This document shows, one piece after another, positions 1 through 4,524 of a stretch of 5,163 nt of DNA. The notes under the pieces were generated by a model that was not told where the DNA came from, did no database searches, and saw nothing but the letters and a program-made list of their open reading frames with translations. Each line of letters starts with the position of its first letter. Within the stretch, counting starts at the first letter, position 1. The stretch lies in NCBI GenBank assembly GCA_937927885.1, contig CALEZJ010000159.1, positions 1 through 5,163 on the forward strand, in the 5' to 3' direction. The stretch is from an uncultured Paracoccaceae bacterium. Its GTDB lineage: Bacteria; Pseudomonadota; Alphaproteobacteria; Rhodobacterales; Rhodobacteraceae. The position numbers and the translations under genes were made by a program.

Positions 1-354
1 CCTGTAATCCACCGCGATCAGGACGACCTGCGCCGCCTCGGCCAGTTCGGCGCAGATGGAATCGTGGCTGTGCAGCCCTCCGACAATGAAGCCCCCGCCG
101 TGGAAATAGAGCGCCGTCACCCCGGCGCGCGGCGCATCGGGGGTGTAGCGGCGGCAGGGCACCCCGGCGATGGCCAGATCCTGCGCGCGCACGCCCTGAG
201 GATGGGGCGGCGAGAAGTCGGCGCAAAGCTTGTCATAGAAGGCCCGCTGTTCAGCGATCGAAAAATTCGCCGCATCCGGGGGATAGGAGGCCTCGGTCCG
301 GGCAATGAAGGCGCGGATATCCGCGGGCAACCAGGAATAATCGTCTGTCGTCAT
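1..354 (-). CDS. alpha/beta hydrolase, HSL (family IV) esterase-like, N-terminal part only
   Basis: I translated the N-terminal 118 residues from the ATG at 354-352; the gene continues past the left edge of the window. The sequence shows the hormone-sensitive-lipase family oxyanion-hole motif HGGGF at residues 85-89, inside the context LYFHGGGFIVGG. This is followed by the strand ending in VVLIAVDYR (residues 110-118), which in this family leads into the R-L-A-P-E segment. The catalytic Ser (G-D-S-A-G), Asp and His lie outside the window, so catalytic competence cannot be judged. Family members are usually about 300-340 residues long and hydrolyse short-chain acyl esters in the cytoplasm; the substrate here is unknown. 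The start is supported by an ATGA overlap with the stop of the upstream LysR gene and by GGAG at 365-362, 7 nt before the ATG. It is the last visible gene of the leftward operon and is probably translationally coupled to the regulator. Confidence 0.9.
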   Translation of the reverse strand, partial: MTTDDYSWLPADIRAFIARTEASYPPDAANFSIAEQRAFYDKLCADFSPPHPQGVRAQDLAIAGVPCRRYTPDAPRAGVTALYFHGGGFIVGGLHSHDSICAELAEAAQVVLIAVDYR

Positions 355-1214
355 GCGGTCTCTCCCAGGGTGGCGCGAAGGGCGGCGATCAGCTTGCGCC
401 AGACGGCGCGGTGGCGATTTCGGGCGTGGACCGCGGCAAAGATCGGTTGGGTCAGCACGGGAGCCTCCGCGACGGGTTCGACCTGACCGGCCTCGATCAG
501 CGAACGGGCGGCACGGGTCTCCTGATACCCCGCGACCCCCAGGGTCAGGATCATGCCGCGCAGGATCGCGCTTTGGCCGGCAGCCAGCGGCGGCAGGGCC
601 AGCGCGGGCAGCAACATGTCATGCGTGCGCGCAAAGGCGGGTGACAGATTGGCGCGCACATAGCGTTCGGGAGTCACGTCCGACAGCCGCGCCAGCCCGG
701 CACCGGTCGGCGCCACCATTCGGTAGGTCAGTTCGCCCAGGGTTTCGAAATGGATGTCGGGCGAGGGATGCGGGGTGAAGACCAGCGCCAGATCCAGTTC
801 GCCCGCCCCCACGTCGCGGCACATCTGGGCCGAATAATCCGCCTCGATATAGATCGCCGCCTGCGGCAACAGCACGCGCAGCCGCTGAACCCAGCGCGCC
901 GGATCCCCGGCAGCCAGATCGTTCTGCAACCCCAACCGCAGGGTCATCGCCCGGCCCTCGGCCCCGCGCGCGGCGGCGCGCGCCTCGCTCATCGCCAGCC
1001 TCAGGGCGCGGGCGTGCGGCTCGAACCGCAAGCCTTCGGTGGTCATCGCGCAGCCGGCCCGGCCGCGGTGCAGCAGGGTGACCCCCAGCGCCCGCTCCAA
1101 TGCGGCCAAGCGGCCCGAAACCGTCGACTGCGTGACCCCCAGACGCTCGGCCGAGCGGTGAAAGCTGCGCGTCTCGCACAGATCGAGAAAGGTGTCGATC
1201 TGCTCGGGCTGCAT
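351..1214 (-). CDS. LysR-type transcriptional regulator
   Basis: This is a 287-residue protein of typical LTTR length (about 290-310). The N-terminal winged helix-turn-helix is clear: residues 5-50 follow the family pattern, with the recognition region at about 18-37 (S-F-H-R-S-A-E-R-L-G-V-T-Q-S-T-V-S). It continues into LERALGVTLLHR. After a linker helix (about 60-88), the LysR-substrate co-inducer domain follows from about residue 91, with the usual G-E-L-D-L-A-L segment at 138-144 and a second-lobe segment near 220-250. The ligand is not predictable from sequence. The start is fixed by the position of the HTH in the family, although the ATG lies only 3 nt after the rlmE stop and has no purine-rich Shine-Dalgarno before it. 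Termination-reinitiation from rlmE is therefore likely. LTTRs usually sit divergent from their target; this one is co-directional with, and overlaps by 4 nt, a downstream hydrolase gene, which is a plausible but unproven target. Confidence 0.94.
   Translation of the reverse strand: MQPEQIDTFLDLCETRSFHRSAERLGVTQSTVSGRLAALERALGVTLLHRGRAGCAMTTEGLRFEPHARALRLAMSEARAAARGAEGRAMTLRLGLQNDLAAGDPARWVQRLRVLLPQAAIYIEADYSAQMCRDVGAGELDLALVFTPHPSPDIHFETLGELTYRMVAPTGAGLARLSDVTPERYVRANLSPAFARTHDMLLPALALPPLAAGQSAILRGMILTLGVAGYQETRAARSLIEAGQVEPVAEAPVLTQPIFAAVHARNRHRAVWRKLIAALRATLGETA
362..365 (-). promoter_or_regulatory. ribosome binding site of the alpha/beta hydrolase gene
   Basis: GGAG (within GGGAGAG on the minus strand) lies 7 nt before the ATG at 354, inside the last codons of the LysR gene. 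It fixes the hydrolase start at the ATGA overlap. Confidence 0.6.
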
Positions 1215-1217
1215 GGG

Positions 1218-1994
1218 TCAGAGGGCGTCGTGCGCGGGGTCAGCGGCATCGCCTTCGGGACCCGGCTCGCCATCGGCCAGCGCACCGCGAAAGCCCATCG
1301 CCACGACGTATTTCTCCGACGAATCCGACCGGCTCGCCGGCGGTTTCACGTTGTAGACCTTGGTGAAACGCCGCTTCAGCAGCGCCTGCAACTCGCCCTC
1401 GGCGCCGCCCGCCAGCACCTTGGCGACAAAGGTTCCCCCAGGCGCCAGCACGTCAAAGGCGAAATAGGCGGCGTGTTCGCACAGCGCAATGATGCGCAGA
1501 TGGTCGGTTGCCTTGTGTCCGGACGAGGCCGCGGCCATGTCCGACATCACCACATCCGCCTGACCGGCCAGCCAGGACTTGACCTGCGCGTCCGCCCCGT
1601 CGGCGAGAAAATCGAGCACATGCGCCTCGGCCCCGGCCAGATGTTCGACCTCTTGCAGGTCGACGCCCAGAACGGTGCCGATCCGCTTGCCCGACTTTTC
1701 ACCCAGCGCATTCACCCGTTGCACCGCCACCTGCAACCAGCCGCCGGGCGCACAGCCCAGATCGACCACCCGCGCGCCGGGAACCAGAAAGCGGAACTTG
1801 TCGTCAAGTTCGATCAACTTGTAGGCCGCGCGTCCGCGCATGCCTTCGCGTTTGGCGCGCGCGACATAGGGATCGTTCAGCTGCCGCTCCAGCCAGCGGG
1901 TCGAGGACAGCTTGCGCCCCTTGGCGGTCTTGACCTTGACCTTCAACTCGCGCTGTCCGCGCCCGGATGTGTTCTTGCCCGGCTCTTTCGCCAT
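1218..1994 (-). CDS. rlmE: 23S rRNA (uridine(2552)-2'-O)-methyltransferase RlmE (FtsJ/RrmJ)
   Basis: RlmE transfers a methyl group from S-adenosylmethionine to the 2'-OH of U2552 in the A-loop of 23S rRNA, a late step of 50S maturation. This 258-residue protein has the SAM-binding motif [11 protein letters not shown] at 76-86. It also has a complete K-D-K-E catalytic tetrad: K59 (AAYKL), D152 (SDMA), K192 (VAKVL) and E227 ([11 protein letters not shown]). The D-to-K and K-to-E spacings (40 and 35) equal those I recall for the E. coli enzyme (K38, D124, K164, E199). It is about 50 residues longer than E. coli RlmE. The excess is a basic N-terminal stretch of about 30 residues rich in Lys/Arg/Gly and an acidic tail of about 20 residues after the last conserved strand. 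Its SD is fused to the stop codon of the upstream Ppx/GppA gene. That gene pair is a common arrangement in alphaproteobacteria. Confidence 0.97.
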   Translation of the reverse strand: MAKEPGKNTSGRGQRELKVKVKTAKGRKLSSTRWLERQLNDPYVARAKREGMRGRAAYKLIELDDKFRFLVPGARVVDLGCAPGGWLQVAVQRVNALGEKSGKRIGTVLGVDLQEVEHLAGAEAHVLDFLADGADAQVKSWLAGQADVVMSDMAAASSGHKATDHLRIIALCEHAAYFAFDVLAPGGTFVAKVLAGGAEGELQALLKRRFTKVYNVKPPASRSDSSEKYVVAMGFRGALADGEPGPEGDAADPAHDAL

Positions 1995-2002
1995 GGGATC
2001 GT

Positions 2003-2009
2003 CTCCTTA
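2003..2009 (-). promoter_or_regulatory. ribosome binding site of rlmE overlapping the upstream stop codon
   Basis: The minus-strand heptamer TAAGGAG contains the stop codon of the Ppx/GppA gene (TAA, 2009-2007) and the Shine-Dalgarno of rlmE (AAGGAG), 8 nt from the rlmE ATG at 1994. This arrangement supports translational coupling and confirms both gene boundaries. Confidence 0.75.
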
Positions 2010-3158
2010 CAGGCCGGCCAACACGCCGTCGCGGCTCATCTGCGCGTAAAGAAGTCCCTCGCGCAGGCCGCGGTCGGCGACCGACATAACATTGGTGGGC
2101 CAGACCCGCATCAGGGCCTGCAGGATCGCGGCGCCCGACATGATCAGGCCCTGCCTCTCGCGCCCGATGCGCGGATCGCTGCGGCGCCCTTCGGGACCCA
2201 GCGACAGGTAATCGCGAATCACCTTGTCGATCTGCGACGAGGTCATGGTCAGCCCGTCGACCTTGTTGCGGTCATAGCGGCGCAGCCCCAGATAGCTGGC
2301 CGCGACCGTGGTGACCGTGCCCGAGGTGCCGATGATCTGGAACCCCTCGCGCGGTGCCGGGTTCTGGTAGGGCGAGAAACTCTGCAATTGCTCCTCGAAA
2401 TGCCAGCTCATCAGGGCAAAGCGCGCGGCGTCATCCTCGACGTCGTTGAACTGTTCGCGCAGTGTCGCGACCCCCAGCGGAACGCTGATCCAGTCGACCA
2501 CCCGCGCCTGACCGGGCTGGGGCGGGGCCAGCCCCTCGGCGGCAAAGCCCAGCCTCACGGACAGGATGGCGCGGCGGCGGTTTTCGGGCGCCACGCCGGA
2601 CAGGTCGATCCACACCAGTTCGGTCGACCCGCCGCCAATGTCGATCACCAGCACCTGCTCGGCCGTGGAGGCCACGAGAGGCGCGCAGGAAATCACCGCA
2701 AGTCGCGCCTCTTCCTCGGGCGGGATGATTTCCAGCCTGAGACCGGTGTCGCGCTGGATCTTGCGGATGAACTCACCCGCGTTGCGCGCGCGCCGACAGG
2801 CCTCGGTCGCGACCAGCCGCATGCGGGTGACGGAATGATCCTCGAGCTTGCGGCGACAAATACGCAAGGCTTGCACCGTGCGCGCCATGGGCACCTGCCC
2901 CAGACGCCCGGTGCTTTCCAGCCCGGTCCCCAATTCGACAGCCCGGGAAAAGCTGTCCACGACCTCGAATTGCGTGCCCTTGGGGCGCGCAATCAGCATG
3001 CGACAAGAATTCGTGCCCAGATCGAGGGCCGCATATAGCACCCCCTCCTCGGCCTTGGTCAGGCGCTTCGGCTCGGTTCCGGCCGGAGTCCGCGCGTTCC
3101 CGTGCGGCCTCGACGATTGCGGATGCGCCGCCGCGCCTGCGGGACGCTCGGGCGCCAT
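2007..3158 (-). CDS. ppx: Ppx/GppA-family phosphatase (exopolyphosphatase / pppGpp phosphohydrolase type)
   Basis: This is a 383-residue member of the ASKHA-fold Ppx/GppA family, which removes terminal phosphate from polyphosphate or converts pppGpp to ppGpp; sequence alone does not separate the two activities. Visible motifs are the phosphate-1 loop ALDLGTNSCRM (44-54), the TEACR segment (118-122), PPEEEARL (146-153) carrying the catalytic Glu position (149 or 150), the phosphate-2 loop DIGGGSTELV (173-182), IGTSGTVTT (276-284) and the C-terminal ADRGLREGLL (361-370). At this length it has only the two actin-like lobes and lacks the HD-type C-terminal domain of the longer E. coli enzymes. 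I chose the ATG at 3158 because GGAGGG lies 5 nt upstream. An in-frame ATG at 3257 would add 33 residues unlike the family and would begin upstream of the candidate promoter. Residues 1-36 are Pro/Ala/Arg-rich and probably disordered. It is the first gene of the leftward operon. The symbol ppx is a family-level label. Confidence 0.93.
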   Translation of the reverse strand: MAPERPAGAAAHPQSSRPHGNARTPAGTEPKRLTKAEEGVLYAALDLGTNSCRMLIARPKGTQFEVVDSFSRAVELGTGLESTGRLGQVPMARTVQALRICRRKLEDHSVTRMRLVATEACRRARNAGEFIRKIQRDTGLRLEIIPPEEEARLAVISCAPLVASTAEQVLVIDIGGGSTELVWIDLSGVAPENRRRAILSVRLGFAAEGLAPPQPGQARVVDWISVPLGVATLREQFNDVEDDAARFALMSWHFEEQLQSFSPYQNPAPREGFQIIGTSGTVTTVAASYLGLRRYDRNKVDGLTMTSSQIDKVIRDYLSLGPEGRRSDPRIGRERQGLIMSGAAILQALMRVWPTNVMSVADRGLREGLLYAQMSRDGVLAGL

Positions 3159-3163
3159 GATCG

Positions 3164-3169
3164 CCCTCC
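3164..3169 (-). promoter_or_regulatory. ribosome binding site of the Ppx/GppA gene, deciding its start
   Basis: GGAGGG on the minus strand, 5 nt before the ATG at 3158, is the best Shine-Dalgarno in this region. It argues for a 383-residue product rather than the 416-residue frame opening at 3257. Confidence 0.75.
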
Positions 3170-3185
3170 ATTTCGTGTTGCCCCC

Positions 3186-3214
3186 AAAGTAGGGCCCCGC
3201 CGGTTCCAGCGCAA
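3186..3214 (-). promoter_or_regulatory. candidate sigma-70-type promoter for the ppx-rlmE-lysR-hydrolase operon
   Basis: On the minus strand there is a possible -35 TTGCGC (3214-3209), a 17-nt spacer and a possible -10 TACTTT (3191-3186). This would give transcription starting near 3179 and a leader of about 20 nt with the SD in it. Each hexamer matches the consensus at only about three of six positions, so this is a position-based guess that agrees with the chosen start. Confidence 0.3.
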
Positions 3215-3309
3215 GGACAGAGTTCCCGCGAAGGCACGATCGCGGCGCGCCCTGCACCGCCCGGCATCAGCGGAATTTGACCGGTTCCACTCCAAGATGA
3301 CCTTTGTGA

Positions 3310-3339
3310 TTGGCCATGCTGCCTTGGCGGGCGTACACT
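3310..3339 (+). promoter_or_regulatory. candidate promoter of the outer-membrane barrel gene
   Basis: A possible -35 TTGGCC (3310-3315) and a possible -10 TACACT (3334-3339) are separated by 18 nt; each matches four of six consensus bases. Transcription would start near 3346, leaving a leader of about 40 nt before the ATG at 3386. The surroundings are locally AT-rich. The call is pattern-based only. Confidence 0.35.
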
Positions 3340-3375
3340 CCCGTCACTGGAAACGCGAAATACTTTTCCCTACTC

Positions 3376-3379
3376 GAGG
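3376..3379 (+). promoter_or_regulatory. ribosome binding site of the outer-membrane barrel gene
   Basis: GAGG (in CGAGGT) lies 6 nt before the ATG at 3386, which also begins a classical signal peptide. Together these fix the start. Confidence 0.6.
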
Positions 3380-3385
3380 TACACC

Positions 3386-4051
3386 ATGAGACTTTTCCTC
3401 TCTTGTGTTGCCAGTTGCATGATTGCCACCTCGGCCCTGGCGTCGGGTCCGGTCGTTCCTCCCACGCCACCGGTCACCCCGCCGATTCCCGTCGCGCATT
3501 CCATGAACTGGGAAGGCGCCTATGGCGGGGTCTCGCTGGGCTACAACGCCATGCGGGTTGACGACCTGTCCTTTGGCCCGGGTCCGTTCAACGCCAATGG
3601 CGCGTCGCTCATCGGTTTTGCGGGCTACAATTTCCAGCGTGGATCGCTGGTCTTTGGCCCCGAACTGGGCCTGTCGGTCAATACGGCGCGGGGCACCGAC
3701 GGCTTCTTCATGCGCCCGTTCCGGATGCGCAATTCGATCGAATTGCGCGGCCGCGTCGGTGTGGCCACCGGGCGCGCGCTGCCCTATCTGGCGCTGGGGG
3801 TCATCTCCAGCGAGTTCTGGGCGGACCACGCCGGCGCGGGCAACCCGGTCGATTTCGCAAGAGCCCGGTTCAATGGCGTGACATTGGCGGCAGGTGTCGA
3901 CGTCGCCGTGAACCAGTCGATGTTTGTGCGCGGCGAAATCCAGGCCGTACGCTATCGCAACGGCGTGTTGCCTTTCTATGCCGGGACGGACCCTCACACC
4001 CTTTCCGCCCGCGACGTACGGCTGAGCGTGGGCGTCGGCTGGCGGTTCTGA
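3386..4051 (+). CDS. outer-membrane beta-barrel protein (Omp25/porin-opacity-like, small 8-strand type)
   Basis: This 221-residue precursor has a Sec signal peptide: R2, a hydrophobic core, and a likely cleavage after A19 in SALA/SG. A short proline-rich linker follows (residues 22-36, PVVPPTPPVTPPIPV). The mature part begins with WEGAYGGVSLGYN (42-54), the W-x-G-x-Y-x-G start typical of the alphaproteobacterial Omp25/OMP_b-brl family. It continues with alternating amphipathic strands (for example LIGFAGYNFQ at 75-84, GSLVFGPELGLS at 86-97 and IELRGRVGVATG at 118-129) and ends in VRLSVGVGWRF. The C-terminal aromatic Phe is the usual recognition signal of the BAM assembly complex. The size fits an eight-stranded barrel without a periplasmic domain. 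Such proteins are structural or surface-exposed; no specific substrate can be assigned. It is transcribed divergently from ppx and appears monocistronic, with a stem-loop 17 nt past its stop. Confidence 0.88.
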   Translation: MRLFLSCVASCMIATSALASGPVVPPTPPVTPPIPVAHSMNWEGAYGGVSLGYNAMRVDDLSFGPGPFNANGASLIGFAGYNFQRGSLVFGPELGLSVNTARGTDGFFMRPFRMRNSIELRGRVGVATGRALPYLALGVISSEFWADHAGAGNPVDFARARFNGVTLAAGVDVAVNQSMFVRGEIQAVRYRNGVLPFYAGTDPHTLSARDVRLSVGVGWRF

Positions 4052-4068
4052 AAGCGGACCGCGCTTGC

Positions 4069-4095
4069 GAGGTCGGCGCCTGGTGCGTCGGCCTC
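4069..4095 (+). terminator. stem-loop after the outer-membrane protein gene, candidate 3' end/terminator
   Basis: The arms GAGGTCGGCGC (4069-4079) and GCGTCGGCCTC (4085-4095) pair over 11 bp in RNA with a 5-nt loop CTGGT. Two of the pairs are G-U, which become A-C mismatches on the opposite strand, so the structure favours plus-strand RNA. It begins 17 nt after the stop codon at 4051. No run of T follows, so it is not a standard intrinsic terminator; it may stabilise the mRNA 3' end or mark a Rho-dependent end. Confidence 0.45.
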
Positions 4096-4151
4096 ATGGT
4101 CGTTGTGAGGAAATTTCACGTCGCTCGCGCTGGTCCTTCGGCCCGGGGGCC

Positions 4152-4160
4152 TGATAGAAC
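4152..4160 (+). promoter_or_regulatory. candidate extended -10 promoter of the small-protein/MTHFR operon
   Basis: TGATAGAAC has the extended -10 form TG-n followed by TAGAAC (four of six matches to TATAAT). I see no good -35 at the right distance. Transcription would start near 4167, giving a leader of about 21 nt with GGAG inside it. This agrees with translation from 4188, not from the earlier ATG at 4161. Confidence 0.3.
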
Positions 4161-4177
4161 ATGCAGGCAAACACACC

Positions 4178-4181
4178 GGAG
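4178..4181 (+). promoter_or_regulatory. ribosome binding site deciding the start of the small 'virulence factor'-domain gene
   Basis: GGAG lies 6 nt before the ATG at 4188. The in-frame ATG at 4161 has no comparable signal, so the shorter 106-residue product is preferred. Confidence 0.65.
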
Positions 4182-4187
4182 CCCGCC

Positions 4188-4508
4188 ATGTCCGACCAGC
4201 CCCTGCAACCCGTCGTCATCGTCTGGTGGCGCGACATTCCCGCGCAGGTGATCGTGGGCAAGGGACGCCGCGCCGCCAAGGTGCAACTGCCCGAGCGCTT
4301 CGAACAGGCCATCGACCGCTGCGCGATGAAGATCGGCGCCAAGGATGCCGACGCCTATCTGGCTGAATGGCGCAAAGCCGACCCCTATGATGTCGCTGGC
4401 GAACAGGAAGAGGTCGCCCGTGCCGAGGCCGCCCGACTGGATCGGGACTACGACACCGACAGGATCAAGGCGCTGATCGCGAATGACGGCTGGGCGGCGC
4501 GTGGCTAG
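4188..4508 (+). CDS. small 'virulence factor'-domain protein (Virulence_fact/CvfC-N-like)
   Basis: This 106-residue protein has a beta-rich N-terminal part with PVVIVWWRDIPAQVIVGKG (residues 8-26), then KVQLPERFEQAIDRCAMKIG (32-51) and ADAYLAEWRKADPYDV (55-70). An acidic helix and a C-terminal DTDRIKALIANDGW complete it. I recognise this as the stand-alone form of the domain called 'Virulence factor' in Pfam, named after the N-terminal part of staphylococcal CvfC. That name does not describe a known activity, and nothing here indicates pathogenicity. No signal peptide or membrane segment is visible, so it should be cytoplasmic. It is the first gene of an operon whose second gene, starting 16 nt downstream, is a methylenetetrahydrofolate-reductase-like enzyme. 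As I recall, this adjacency recurs in Rhodobacterales genomes, which suggests a role in one-carbon metabolism. The family call is from memory. Confidence 0.85.
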   Translation: MSDQPLQPVVIVWWRDIPAQVIVGKGRRAAKVQLPERFEQAIDRCAMKIGAKDADAYLAEWRKADPYDVAGEQEEVARAEAARLDRDYDTDRIKALIANDGWAARG

Positions 4509-4514
4509 GTTTCT

Positions 4515-4519
4515 GGAGG
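4515..4519 (+). promoter_or_regulatory. ribosome binding site of the MTHFR-like gene
   Basis: GGAGG lies 5 nt before the ATG at 4525, within the 16-nt gap after the upstream stop. This strong Shine-Dalgarno fixes the start. Confidence 0.75.
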
Positions 4520-4524
4520 TTCTG

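Larger units (their letters stand above)
3159..3385. other. divergent intergenic region between ppx and the outer-membrane protein gene
   Basis: These 227 bases hold no convincing gene on either strand. Open frames crossing it are extensions or shadows of the neighbours, without start signals. The right third (about 3296-3385) is visibly more AT-rich than its surroundings, as expected for a promoter. Candidate promoters face outward in both directions. I see no riboswitch, terminator or strong operator dyad here. Confidence 0.6.

Noticed and set aside
750..3038. A 762-codon open frame on the plus strand across lysR, rlmE and ppx
   Set aside because: It runs codon-on-codon antisense to three real genes that share one frame. 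Stops in this register need TTA, CTA or TCA codons in the real genes, which are rare in this GC-rich genome; the frame ends exactly at a CTA Leu codon of ppx (residue 41). The translation resembles no known protein and is low in complexity.
3159..3257. Earlier ATG (3257) for the Ppx/GppA gene, adding 33 residues
   Set aside because: The added part does not resemble the family and lacks a good SD, while GGAGGG precedes the ATG at 3158. The candidate promoter also lies downstream of 3257.
3200..3289. 9-bp direct repeat CCGGTTCCA at 3200-3208 and 3281-3289
   Set aside because: Two copies of a GC-rich 9-mer in 227 bp are not far from chance, and neither copy sits in a consistent position relative to a promoter.
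3407..3418. Lipobox-like V-A-S-C (residues 8-11) in the barrel protein's signal peptide
   Set aside because: The Cys is at residue 11, too close to the N-terminus for a usual lipoprotein signal. A standard signal-peptidase I site (A-L-A/S) follows at residue 19, and the mature protein is a BAM-type barrel.
3344..3997. A 217-codon open frame on the minus strand opposite the outer-membrane protein gene
   Set aside because: It is in the same codon register antisense to a gene with a clear signal peptide and barrel pattern, and it has no start signal of its own.
4140..4151. GC-rich dyad GGCCC/GGGCC before the small-protein gene
   Set aside because: The loop would be only 2 nt, and the arms are short GC strings expected in this composition.
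4161..4187. Earlier ATG (4161) for the small 'virulence factor'-domain gene
   Set aside because: It has no SD and sits directly at the candidate -10 element; GGAG at 4178-4181 points to 4188.
4052..4187. A SAM- or SAH-type riboswitch upstream of the MTHFR operon
   Set aside because: I looked for SAM-II-like pseudoknot features because such elements precede methionine and folate genes in alphaproteobacteria. I found no matching conserved segment; a covariance-model search would settle it.
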